Shown: positions 12,374 through 25,200 of the stretch, piece by piece
Layout of the letters: every line of letters begins with the position of its first letter
Position numbering within the stretch: position 1 is the first letter of the stretch
NCBI GenBank assembly: GCA_964247055.1
Contig: OZ176052.1
Coordinates: forward strand, 9,362,001 to 9,426,000
Direction of reading: 5' to 3'
DNA: 64,000 nucleotides
Origin: Paragordius varius
Taxonomy: Eukaryota; Nematomorpha
The notes under the pieces: model-generated
Database searches by the model: none
Seen by the model: only the letters and a program-made list of their open reading frames with translations
What the model was told of the DNA's origin: nothing
Translations under genes and position numbers: made by a program

Positions 12374-14110
12374 TCAATTTCAAATATGATTTATGTTTAC
12401 TTATTTTCGATTGCGCCTAACATAGTCGTCTCGCTTTTTTAATTTAGGCCCTCTTTTTACCCGCTTCCGCCGTAAAATGCCATTTTTTTCAAAAAACAAA
12501 GTCCACAAAAATTTTTTTTTAAATCTTTTTTTTGACCAAGGTATGAGACCGTAAAGATCAATAAAGATTCCACGTATTCCCTGCTAAAAGACAAAAATTT
12601 TAGTCAAGCGTTTCTATGATGATAGCTACTGGGTAATGAGCTACCCGCTAAAAACTGATTTTTCATGTGGCTTTGTGATCTGTTTCTGGAAAACCGGTGA
12701 ACCCATTCAAATCCAAACATAGAAAAAATATAATCATTAATGAATGCCCCGACAATAGCTTCGCCCTTTTCTGAAATAGGCCTGCAGTTCGGGCCCACCC
12801 CGTGTGAAAAACGGGTTGAGACAATTTTCCGGAGAACGTGTTGGACCATTCAATTTCAAATATGATTTTTGTTTACTTATTTTCGATTGCGCCGAACATA
12901 GTCGAGTCACTTTTTTGATTTAGGCCCTCTTTTTACCCGCTCCCCCCGTAAAATGCCATTTTTTTCAAAAAACAAAGTCCACAAAAATAATTTTTTGATT
13001 GTATTTTTTTGCCCAAGGTATGAGACTGTAAAAATTTAATAAGGATTTTTCGTTTTCCCTGTTAAAAGGCAAAAATTTTAGTCAAGCGTTTCTTTGATGA
13101 TAGCTGCTGAATAAGGAGTATCTATCATATGCATAGGATGTTAAAAAATATATGGATAATAAAACATTATTTATGGTAATCTATATATTTAAAAAAATGG
13201 AAAATGCTGGCTTTGTGATCTGGTACCGGAAAACCGGTAAACCCAATCAAATCCAAATATCAAAAAAATATAATCATTAATAAATGTCCCGACAATAGCT
13301 TCGCCCTTTTTTGAAATAGGCCCCCAGTTCGGGCATACCCCGTGTGAAAAACGGGTTGAGACAATTTTCCGGAGAACGTGTTGGACCATTCAATTTCACA
13401 TATGATTATTGTTTACTTATTTTTGATCGCGCCGAACATAGTCGTCTCACATTTTTGATTTAGGCCCTCTTTTTACCCGCTATCCCCGTAAAATGCCATT
13501 TTTTTCAAAAAAAAACAAAGTATACAAAAATAATTTTTTGATTGTATTTTTTTCAAGGTATGAGACTGTTAAAATTCAATAATGATTTTTCGTATTCCCT
13601 GTTAAAAGGCAAAAATTTTAGTCAAGCGTTTCTTTGATGATAGCTGCTGAATAAGGAGTATCTATCATATGCATAGGATGTTAAAAAATATATGGATAAT
13701 AAAACATTATTAATGGTAATCTATATATTTAAAAAAATGGAAAATGCTGGCTTTGTGATCCGGTACCGGAAAACCGGTAGACCCAATCAAATCCAAATAT
13801 CAAAAAAATATAATCATTAATAAATGTCCCGACAATAGCTTCGCCCTTTTTTTGAAATAGGCTCCCAGTTCGGGTCCGCCTAGTGTGAAAAACGGGTTTT
13901 TTTGAAAACAGAAGTCCGCAAAAATCGTGTCTTTGAGACAATTTTCCGGAGAACGTGTTGGATCATTCAATTTCAAATATGATTTTTGTTTACTTATTTT
14001 CGATTGCGCCTAACATAGTCGTATCGCTTTTTTAATTTAGTCCCTCTTTTTACCCGCTCCCCCCGTAAAATGCCATTTTTCCTCCCGCCCCCCAGAAGTC
14101 GGAAGGACTT
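12374..14110 (+). repeat. Tandem array of about 0.5-kb units, right part
   Basis: Continues the array of 6,636-7,836 directly across the retrotransposon insertion, with further unit starts near 12,669, 13,207 and 13,747 (spacing 538-540 bp). The last unit is degenerate and runs into the hairpin-bearing end of the Helitron-like element. Confidence 0.9.
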
Positions 14111-14578
14111 CCTCGGGCTGCGTAGCAGCACGAGATTTACGCTAGTATATTATAAATATGCTGATTTAACAATATAATATTATTAAACATGCATTTTTAT
14201 AACATTATCATTTATTATCCAGTTATTTCGAAAAAAAACAATCAAGCACTTATTCCATATATGTGAACCAATAAAATAAAAAACATTCTATAATAGGATA
14301 TTTTAATGATGAAAGAAAGTGTAAAACACACTAGGTGGAATTTTATTTGAAATATCCAGTATTAACAGCTATGAATTTGATGATTCAGAAGGCCACAAAC
14401 ATGTGGCAAATTTAATTTCAAACAATTTTTTTGATTAAATTTGATTGAAAATATTTGTAAATAAATATCAAAAAACGTATAATACAATATTTTTAGAAAA
14501 AACATGATATTTTTAGAGAAACGCAAGTGTAAATCGAACTTTATTTTGACAATCCAATATCGAGTGATACTTAATTAA

Positions 14579-15705
14579 CACTTCGATTCAAATTGGGGTA
14601 TCTAAATACCCCAGACTAAATTTAAGTCAGGATCTTTAAAAAACTACTGAAGGAAACGGTTCCAATTTAAATTTAAGCTTCTATCCTAATAAAAATTATA
14701 TAAATATGCAAAAATATCTAAATAAAATGTTTTTTTGAAAAAAAAGTTCCATGTCAAACTTCTTCGGCGCCATTTTTATTTTACAACATGCAAAATATCG
14801 TCTTCATTTAATTTTAAGGGTAAAATTAAAGCTAATTTTTTATGTAAATAACATCGAACATTGATAGAAATAGAAAAGGCGGTTTATTTTATATTATTTT
14901 TTAATTTTAACACTTGGATACAACACAGTCATTTTAGTCCTTCGATTCAAATTGGGGTAGTTGGATACCCCAGGTCTGTTTAAAATCAAATATTTTACAA
15001 AGTATGGAAGCAATCGAAACCATGGCAAAATTTTGCACTTATATAACATTAAACCGAAATATATAAAAAATTTTATTCAAAAATACTTGATATTACTTAT
15101 TTTGAGCTAAAACTGAAAGGTAAAAATTACTCAACGTGACATGTGTCAAATTGTAAAATTAAAAAATAATATAAAATAAACCGCTTTATCTATTTCTATC
15201 AATGTTAGATGTAATTTATATAAAAAAATTAAATGAAGACGATATTTTGCAAAATTTATGTAAAATAAAAATGGCGTCGAAGTAGTTTGAGATGGAACTT
15301 TTTTTTCAAAACAAAATTTTATCAAGATATTTTGGCATATTTATATAATATTTATCAGGATAGAAGTATAAATTTAAATTGGGACCGTTTCCTTCAGTAG
15401 TTTTTTAAAACTTTTAATTTAAAGTTAGTCTGGGGTATTTAGATACCCCAATTTAAATCAAGTGTTAACATTGCACACATGTCACATTGACTAAATTTTT
15501 ACCTTTCAGTTTTAGCTTAAAATAAGTAATATCCAGTATTTTTGAATAAAATTTTTTATATATTTCGGTTTATTAATGTTATATAAGTGCAAAATTTTGC
15601 CATGGTTTTAATTTCTTCCATGTTTTTTACAGAATTTAATTTTAAACAGGCCTGGGGTATTTAACTACCCCATTTTGAATCGAAGGACTAAAATGAATGT
15701 GTTGT
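14579..15705 (+). mobile_element. TTAA-target MITE copy A, itself interrupted
   Basis: Begins CACTTCGATTCAAATTGGGG and ends ACTAAAATGAATGTGTTGT, flanked by TTAA on both sides (14,575-14,578 and 15,706-15,709). It is split by copy B in opposite orientation. Its right terminus is slightly shorter than in copy B. TTAA duplications are the mark of piggyBac-type insertion; no transposase is present. Confidence 0.8.
14911..15464 (-). mobile_element. TTAA-target MITE copy B (inside copy A)
   Basis: A 554-bp element with ends CACTTGGAT and ATCAAGTG, flanked by TTAA at 14,907-14,910 and 15,465-15,468. Removing it restores the continuity of copy A (AATTTTAA joined to CATTGCACACATGTCAC). It is inverted relative to copy A. 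Subterminal GGGGTA...TACCCC blocks near both ends could form secondary hairpins. Confidence 0.85.
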
Positions 15706-16098
15706 TTAAGTGAAAAGTGGTCATGACCGAGGTCATGATGGTCTGACCGGATTTTTTTCAAAAAGCAGTCAAATGCACAACCCTAGTTATTAAAGCTAAA
15801 ATAAAGCTTTTTTTTTATTTTATTTACATCCAACAATGATATAAACTGAAAAAGTGGTTTATTTTGAATATTTTTATTTAGCTAATCATGTCGCGTAGAC
15901 TAAATTTTTTTAGCTTTCTCAATAAAATAAGTAATATTAAGTTTTTATTTCGGTGCATTAATGTTATATAAGTAAAACTGTTGTAATGATATTTAAAATG
16001 TTACATATCTTTAGAAATATTTGATTTTAAACAGACCGGGTTTCTCTAAAGACCCCAATTCGAATTGGATGACTGAAAAAAATTGTTGTATCCTAGTG

Positions 16099-16253
16099 TT
16101 AATAAATGAATCAGAGCAATTATAAATAACTTGGTAGGAATGTGCCTAAAAACTTTTAATTGAAACATCATTTTCTTTTTCTTAATTACCATGAAAATTA
16201 TTTTGCACTCATACCTAAGCATGTCACGCCTGTTAATCAGGTGTAAAGGGTTC
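16099..16253 (+). promoter_or_regulatory. TTC17 upstream region
   Basis: Only about 155 bp separate the transposon nest from the TTC17 start codon, so the core promoter must lie here or within the MITE end. No convincing TATA box or initiator can be assigned by eye. Confidence 0.3.
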
Positions 16254-19200
16254 ATGGGATTGTTATTTATTTTGATCGTGGTTTATATTAAATACTCAAT
16301 GGAGTATACGCATTGGATAGTATCAAACAAAGGGAAAATACACGCATTGGTATACCTTAAAAATATTTTAGGCTGATTCAATATATTCAATAAAACAACC
16401 CGATAATTTATATTTATTCTTGGATCAAGAAAGAAAAGTCAATAAATTACATTGTTTAAAGCAACAGTTGGTTAAAGAGCGTGTCAATATTGATGTTACC
16501 AAAGATGTGAAGGATTTAAGCGATATTGATGCATGGTTTTACAAAAAAGATAAGGATTGTATAATGGCTGAAAAACCATTAAGTCAATTAGATTTGTATG
16601 TTAGCACTCTAATATCACCAGAATCATTAGGGATAGAGTTTTTTTTATTCTAATAATATAGTCAAAATGATCATATTCCATTTCAAACAAATTCAAAACA
16701 TTTTTCCCTACCCGATTGTTCTAAAGTAGCAGATCTCTCTTACAACATTAGATCACTGGACTATCTTGAAGTTAGTGAAAAATAATAAATATTTTTAGTC
16801 GGTGCAAAAACGAAATTCTTTATCTATACCGGCCGAAACTGCATTGAAGGTAGTGCTACCGTTCGTGGATAGTTTAACGGAATATGGCCATGTTATCTAT
16901 GAGGGTTTGGTGAAGGTAGAATATTTAAATAACGTATCTATACATACAGTTATAGAATATCTTTTGGCACTACTTCTTTTTTATTAATGGACGGTTTTTA
17001 GAAATAGTATTAAATGTTTATAGAACCAAAGTTCCTGGATCTTGTATGACATGGCTACATTTTTCTGGCGAATTAAGGGTGATGGGCCTCGCGCCGTGGA
17101 ATGTATTAGAAGATCCTTGTACTATTCTCCTAAGTAAACCTTATTTCTAATTTATATTTATTATGAAATTTTGTTTAATATATATGTTGGATGTGTTTAT
17201 TCACCCTATGATAAAGATGAAGTTGAATAAGGTTTAAGTTTAATATTAGTTTAATCTTTTGTTCCTGATAGGATAAAAGTATAATAGGGATGATATATCT
17301 TTGTGTAATGGCTAGCCATTGTATCCGTATAGAAGCGGTCTGTAATATTTGCGATCCTCCCAGGCGTTTTCATCAATGTTGGCAACACTCAAATCATTAT
17401 TTATTGTTTTTTCCCAGTTAGATGTTGGTCTACCCCTGCGTTTGTTACCTTCGGGATGTAGGGATAAAATTTATTTGTTCATTGTTCTGGAGCACGTTTG
17501 ATGTGTTTGAAATATCTAAGCCTATTTTTCAGAGCATAACATTTAAAGGTTCGATTTAATAGAGTTGATGCAATTTGAATTTGACTTATTGGGGTCGAAT
17601 AAATGGAATTAAAATTAATTAATTATTACACACGTCATTACTATTGTTTTTTTTTCGAATATAAAATTGATGAATACTAAAAATATTTATAAATAGCTAT
17701 CGCTTTTACCCCTTTATCCTACTTTAGGTCTCTCTCTCTTTTTACGTAAAAAAATGTATTTATAACCCTTTTCCAGCAAATACAAACCCATAGCGCTAGT
17801 TAATTTAGCCAACGTTTTAACGCGATCAGGTCATGCTGCAGATGCCTTGGAAGCCATACTCCTCATTCAAACTCTTAATTTGACTGAAGGTGATTTCCTC
17901 GCACCAATCCCACAAAATTTATTACCGCAAGAGAAAATTATGAAGGAACGTATTCGGGACGTGATTAAGCATAAACCGTTTGAAGATTTTCTCATACCAT
18001 ACATGTTAGGCAATATATATGCTGTAAGATTTGCCTTATAGTACCTTTATATTTTTGTGATGCAAATATGGTTTAAATGGGATTATATGTAACATAAAAA
18101 TCTCATTTAATTCTTCATTTTTACGTTTTTTTTCAAAAAATGGGATAAAATTTAAAAGTCAGCACTAAAAAAATCCATTTAACCTAATTTTTTTGTTTTA
18201 AATCCATTTTTTTAAACTTTAAATTTTTTGGGTGCGAAGGAATAAAGATCTTAATTGGTAGCCTTAAGAATTAGAATCATAATTATATTGTATAAAATAT
18301 TTTGAATTAAAAAATATTTTTCTTTATTCGTTTTTACTCTTTATGTATGGCTTTCACAATTTTGATTGATTAATATGATAGTTATTGGCAAATTACACCG
18401 AGTCTGTGGCCTCTTTTAGGCAAGCCCTACGCCTTAAACCAGGATTTAAACCAGCCATACAAAAATTACATGCAGTGCTTTGTCATGATAAACTTATCAA
18501 AGCTTTGGAATATCAACATGAGTAATTTTTTTACATATACTTTAAAATATCTTGTCGATAAACATTTATTTATTTGTTATATATATAAATTAAATTATTT
18601 GAGTTCAATTATATCAACATATTATTTCAAATTATATCAAACATATTTTAACAATTTTGACAATATTTATACATTTATCCATCTTTTTTTAATTGCAGCA
18701 CCCTACAAAGTACACTTGAAAACCTTCAAGCTTTTCAGAAAAAACATGAGATTTGGACAAAACTGTATCAACAGTTAACGTCAGAAGTTTTACCCATGGA
18801 TGTGCGGATGAAAAAATTGACTGAATATGAAGAATATTTAGTACATAATCGGCAAAAAATGGTACCTTGGTCTCTAAAATCAACTTTTGATAGTCCAACT
18901 ATAAACGCCGATGAATTAGGTCTGGAAACGTTTAATTTGATTTCGAAATATATTTACTATACTTAAAACAAAATTGTAATAATTTTAAAAGATCCTAACA
19001 ATAATTTACAATATCATACAAAATACTTATAAAAACACAGAATATTTTTAATTTCAAAATTCATAGATGGGTTAGAAGCAATGGGCAAGCGAGAAAATCA
19101 AGGGCACGGAATAAGTTACAAAAAAATTACGGTATTCACTGATAAATTAATCTTATATTTTTAACATATTTATATATATGATTCATTCCGCATATTTTAT

Positions 19201-22200
19201 TTTAGGAAATGAAGAAAAATTATAGGAGACTAAGTGAGTTCGCACCACGTCAAGATAAAATCCGCGATATTTACGAAATTTATCCATTTGACCCATTTGA
19301 ACCGGCAAAATTTATTGAACAATTCAATCATCCATCAAGTTATTATTTTTAACATCGTAAATATCGCTTTTAAATTGGATTCGAATTATATAATTTTACT
19401 ATTTTACCAATATTTTAGTTTGCTGATTACACAAGTAATATATACCGTCTTTTTACATCAATATACTTGTTTAATATTTTATGTTTTATGACACATATAT
19501 TTCATAAGGTGATTCCGAATCAAAAAACAGTCATAAAAATTACGAAAAAATTGACGAATCAATCCAAACTGATCATGATTTGGGTGGAGGAGAAAAAACT
19601 GTGAATTATTTGCAGCAACCCTTTTCCCCAACCAACACGCTTCATAAATGGAAAAGTGCCGATAAACAATGGCATAAAGCGAAAACGCATGAGGAGTATA
19701 TTTTTATAATTTTTTTATATATTAGTCCCCTTATAATGGGCGTTTTCATATTTAAAGATTATTTGTAAACTAATTAGCTTTTGTTGGCTATCAGGCTATT
19801 TTCAAATTCATAAATAGGGTCTTAGATATAAGCGTCAAAATTATTTTTGAGTCTTAACTTTGTTTGGTTTGTAAAATCTTTGTCTAAACTTTCAGCGAAT
19901 TTAGCGAATTGTTCATTGATGCCGCGTTTAATGGCTATTGAAAATCGCACTATTTATCATCATTTTTTTTAAAATATTTTTCATTTGTTGTATGCCTGAC
20001 ATTTAGCCTAACAATGGTTTTATGACGTATTGCCATCACCACATTTTGGTTTTTCATAGATTTTGTGAAGCCCATATTTTTTAGCTGCTGCAAGAATGGT
20101 GGATTTAAAGTTTTACTATAAGATTATTTTATGTTCTGGTAAAGGCAAATCTGTGTTTTTAATATATTCAGATAATAATGGGTTTTAATTCTATAGATTT
20201 TTTTAGTTAACTACGGTCTAAAGAATTTGCATAACTAAGTATATCATGTGTGAGGGGTTTCCAAAATTATAATTACATGCTGATTAGGTTATTTCTAAAA
20301 AAGTACTAGCAATTATGAGTTGGTTTTGAGAGAATTTTAGTAAACTTAATCCATCTTGTCAAGATCAACACCATTGTAATAAACAGCCTTAGACAAAACA
20401 AAATAGATATATGTTTTGTCCAAAAGGACAGATTGAAAGGAGAGGGATTAAAAAAGTTAGACGAATATACGTTATTCTACAAAGGAAATCACAAGGGTTA
20501 AGAGGGATTAGCGATATTCACTAAAACGGCTATGGTGATAACATTATTGTAGTAATAAGACATAATGCAAGAATGATTCAAATAAAAATTTGATGAATGA
20601 TAATATAATAAATATTATTCTGCACCTCAATCCGGTCTAATCTTTATTTTGATGAACAAAACTTTTTCTAACGAACAAACTTTTGTTGGCGGTGATTTTA
20701 ATTGCCATATTATTAAAGTAATATTAACAATGATCAAACTGGTTCATCGTGGATGAAATTTGCACGAATTTTGTAAAACCTAATTAACCTATGACCTATA
20801 ATTTTGGAGACCGTTCATATATGATAGACTTTATATTGATTCCAATATACATAAAGAAATATTCAACCATTAAACTGACTATCAATCCTCTAACTAGACA
20901 AGCCAACAACAGCATTTATGATTGACCGTAATTCAACTACAAAAAATTAATATGTCAAAAAATATCTAAAATTATTATCTGAATATTTTAATAACACAGA
21001 TACCTACCTATACCATAACATAATGTTAAAATGTTTTGGCGAAACTTTATATTATTCATTCTTGCATCTGCTAAAAAAACTGTGACTTCATAAAGCCTAT
21101 GAAAAATCGAAAAAACTGGCGATGGAAAAACGATGTAAAACCATTTTTGCGCGAAAAATGTAAAGCTTACACAAATGGGAAATTTTCAAGCAAAAAGTTC
21201 TGTATATTCATAAGTTGTACTGGCATATGTAATGTATAAAATCGCTTTAATAAACCATAAAGTATGAATATTATGAACATGAAACAACAAATTTTAGCAA
21301 ATAATATATTTATTTTAATAAATGAATAATAATGAATTAAAAGAAAATTTTTTTATACTTTTGGTTTTCAAGTTTCGATTATTAGGTTAGTTAATTCCAC
21401 AGTCTAAGCATGTATGTATATGTTGTAGATGGTATGAACCCCCACCTTCGCTTTCCCTATTGGCTGACAGGAGAGTAGTCATTGAAGCTGAATTAAATCG
21501 TTTAAGATCGACAGGTAAGTTTCTTTCTTTTTAACATTCTATCTTGATTTCATTATTCTTTCTTTAACAAAATATTTTAAATGGATATTTTTATTACATT
21601 TTTCAATGAAAAAATAATTATTTGTTTAATCGTTTATTCAAGTACTGCTGAATCTTAGTGAATTATTTTAAATCCCATTTTTTTTCCGAAAAATTTAAGT
21701 TTATCTTTATTATATTGACACTTTATGTGATAACATATTTTAAGCGGGTAAGTGATCAGTACCCAACCCTATCTGCAGTATACATCTTTAAACATTATTA
21801 TATCAATAGATTTGCACTTTATTGCGCTAGATAGGAATATAGTTTTTTTAGTTTAATTATTTTATGAATGTATTTAGTTAGCAATAGATTCTTATATATT
21901 GCTGCGCTTTATATAAATCTATAATAAAACGAAACACCATTCTATTGAATATTATATGAGCCTGACCTTTTCTTACGCATTATTTGCATTTAGATGATCC
22001 AGAATCAACCAAGTTACGAAATCGTAAGCGGAAACAACTCAAAAAGGTTATGGATGAGTTGTCTAGGGAAGGAGGTGATCCCTTACGAACCCTAGATGAG
22101 TTTTTAGAGAGTTTAGATAACGCAGATAACAATGATGATTTAGATGACCCTTTAAACAAGGCTGGGGTTAACTCTATGAGTGCGAATAATAAGCGGCCAC

Positions 22201-25200
22201 ATAAAACATTTCTGGAGCTTGCAGAATGTGGTCAATTATTTCGACACTTTTTCAATGCTGAACAACGCATTGTACAATACCGTAAAGGGTATGTTTTATT
22301 ACACTATACACTTTTATACTTTGAATTTTTTGTGGATTCACCAACATATCTATTTTGGTGGGTAGGATTTTATATATCTTTAAAATAAGTATTAAAACAA
22401 TCTTAACGGTTTTTTATTTTATATATACCAACAAAGAATTATTAGATATTAGATTATGTTACATATATAAAAATTTAATTGCAATAACGTAACATAGTTA
22501 TTCACTAAAAATAAGCTAATATTAAAGGAAACCATTGATGGTTTTACTCTATACACTGCTCTTGTTTATAAAATTTTATACATTAAAAGCCTGTTATGGA
22601 AAATGGTAGAGTTCCGAATAAAATGAGATATTAAAATCTAATAAACAAAAACAAATTTTGTTTTTAATCCATATGTTTGGTAGGCCGGAAAACTCCAATT
22701 TTGGTCGTATTTTATCCGCAATCTTAAGCCTTGATCAAAATCCTGAGGCTGAAATAAATAACATGGATGTGAATAACTATTTTTTGGGCCGTATTCCTGC
22801 GGGTTATTTGGCACCAGAAGCTAGAGGATGGATTCAGTATTTTTTAGTTTTTTTGTAATCTTTAATTAGAAGTTAATCCAAAAAACTTTGGTGATGTAAA
22901 AAATATTTTATTATGTTTTGATAAAATTCTGAGTTTATCTTAATTTTTTTGTATAGCACAATATCATTACTCAATGAAAAGCAGGGTATATATCTGCCAC
23001 ATGCCGCTGATCAAGATGAATCTACGGTTGAAATCAATAGCCCCTCTAATGGTAATTTTTAAAAAAACTGTTCCGTAATCAATAATTATTTTCAATTCCC
23101 GATAACTTATTTGACATTAATCATGAACACCTTGTAATGTTAACCAAACGAGATAAGTTTTTTGGTGTCCTACATTGTGTGTTTAATTGTTCCTTATATA
23201 AGCCGAACCTTATTTCTTAGGCTTGTCCCATAGGTTTTTGTAACTATATAGCTATTGTTTGTTTCATAATCTCTTTAGTTCTAATATTGATACAATGAAG
23301 GTCATGTTCGTTTTGAAACAGCTGTAAACTTTTAAATCTATTTGAACTTATCTTTTTTCCCTTCTACTACACAATTTTCTCCCGTTGGGGAGGTTGCGGA
23401 AAGGAATGCCATCCTCGTATAAAAAATTTGGTGAAAAATCGAAATTCCGGATAGCGACTTGGAATGTTAATACACTGACAGCGAGATCAGAAGAAATTGC
23501 CTCTAGACTTTATGAAAGAAAAGTGGGTATCTGTTCTATTCAGAAAATCAAATGGAAAGGGCAAGGTACCAAAACTGTTGGAAATTTTCATTTAATTTGG
23601 TGTGGTAATTCCGATAAAAGAAATAAGACGGGAGTCGCCATTTTTATCGCGCAACGTTTAAAATCTTATATTATTTCAACTCATTACATTAACGAGCGTA
23701 TTATGTTCGTAAAAATAAAAATCCTACAATATATTCTCATTGTACGCATTGGTCTCTGGTACAATCTCTGTAGTATCAGATGCGTTTTGATCAACTATCA
23801 AATTTCAAATGGAGTCCCTGAAAATGAAAAATTAATTCTTTCTGGAGACCTTAATGGTCATATCGGCAATTTGCCTATCCCAAATGTACACGAAGGATTT
23901 AATCTTAATTCCCTTAATAATAGTAAATGTATTCTTGATTTTGCAACAAATAACAGTTCAACAATAATTAATACCTTACACATCTAAATATTCCACTTAT
24001 GTTTCGGGCAAATCAAGTACTGCCATCGATTTGATTATTTCAAGCTATTCTTTAAAAAACTTTACAAATATTAGAACAATCCCCGAACTGCGATTGCAAC
24101 ACAAGTTGGTAATCGCAGATCTTAAAATTACCCTATCACATCACCCAATTAACACAGTATCAAAACTACGTTACAACAAACTAAAACATCCATTTACCGT
24201 GGAAGCCTATAAAAAGCTGGTATCAGATAAGGTCTCTAATTCAGACTCTATTAACTGGAGCACCTTCAGACAATTATGTGTTGATTCATTGGAAAAGGTA
24301 GCAGGACGCTGTAAAAAGGTAAATAACATTAAGTTCAAATGGTGGTGGGACGTTGCTATTAAGGATTGTATTAGATTAAAAAAGTTAACTTTTAAGAAAT
24401 GGAAAGCCGAAAAAACAGTTCAAATTAGAATATTCCATTAAAAAGAAAAAATGTCGGAAGATAATAAGGGAAATGATAAGCAAAAAGGGTCATGAAGAGG
24501 GCTTGAAATTGGATACCCAGGTTAAATCACAATCCATATACAAATCAATAAAAGATTCATTTTCTATTCTATCAAAACAAGCAATCAAGCTACCCGATAA
24601 CTCTATAAGCTATGATCCTATCATAATAAAACAAACATGGAGGAACCATTTCTACAAAATATTCAACAGTAATGATAGTAATGCTTTTATACCATGTTCT
24701 ACCCCTGTATTAAGTTGTGCTGAACAGTTTACGGAAATTGATATTTAAGATGTAAATTGGTGAAAATACAAAACACTGATAATTTATTAAAAATTTCGTG
24801 ATATTTATATTTTTTTATTAATGATAATTTTAACATGCATGTGCGTCAAAATTGTAAGAATATGTCTTTTATTCTACGAATATATATATGAGAATTCCAC
24901 GAATAATGACGCACGGACATAAACGCCAAACGCGATTAATATAATAATATGATGTAAGATAAAAATACAATGATGCAATGTTGTAATATCAACTACATAT
25001 CATTCTCTTCATCCTCTAAAAAACGCTTAGGAGGTTTGCGGACTCGATCTGGGTAACGCCTGGGGGCCTCACTCTGCTCACCATCCGACCTCAGTTGATC
25101 GGCATGTTTCCTCATCTCTTTTCCATCTTCATCCTCTACTTCGTAGGATAACGGCCCCGTCCTTACTTCAACCGTACCCGGTCGCCATCCTCTTATCTCG

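Larger units (their letters stand above)
6609..14145 (+). mobile_element. Helitron-like non-autonomous element with internal tandem repeats
   Basis: The left end is TCTATAGATTTA after an A. The right end is CTAG before a T, with a strong hairpin (stem CTCG..GCTGC / GCAGC..CGAG, loop GTA; 14,112-14,134) about 7 nt upstream. A second 6-bp hairpin GAAGTC/GACTTC lies just before it. Insertion into an A-T dinucleotide, no target duplication, TC start and hairpin plus CTAG end are Helitron hallmarks. Removing this block restores the hAT sequence with a length within a few bases of the empty copy at 39,855-40,380. The interior is a tandem array of 0.48-0.54 kb units interrupted by a Ty3 retrotransposon. 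No Rep or helicase coding is visible. Confidence 0.7.
6452..15785 (+). mobile_element. hAT-like element swollen by nested insertions
   Basis: The ends are TAGGGTTGTGC and its complement GCACAACCCTA, flanked by a perfect 8-bp duplication GTTATTAA (6,444-6,451 and 15,786-15,793). The subterminal blocks (AAGTCATGACCAGGTCAGTG on the left; GGTCATGACCGAGGTCATG on the right) match the small copy at 39,855-40,380, which shows that these are two ends of one element. 8-bp duplications and TAGGG-type ends are typical of hAT elements. Without its passengers the element would be about 0.67 kb with no transposase, so it is non-autonomous. It contains the Helitron-like element (6,609-14,145) and MITE A (14,579-15,705). 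Confidence 0.85.
6230..16098 (+). mobile_element. TTAA-target MITE copy C, split by the hAT nest
   Basis: The left part (about 6,230-6,451) matches the first third of the MITE family: GATTCAAATTGAAG, GAAAGAAACCGTTCC, TTCTATCCTGATAAAAATT, CACCATTTTTATTTTACAAA. The right part (15,786-16,098) continues it: AAAGTGGTTTATTTTG, TAAGTAATATTAAG, AACAGACCGGG and a terminal TTGTATCCTAGTG followed by TTAA. Everything between is the hAT-like element and its passengers. The MITE's right end lies about 155 bp upstream of the TTC17 start codon. Confidence 0.75.

Noticed and set aside
18470-18778. 102-codon ORF at 18,470-18,778
   Set aside because: It reads through an intron; the real TTC17 exons on either side (18,382-18,521 and from 18,699) are in the phases required by the family.
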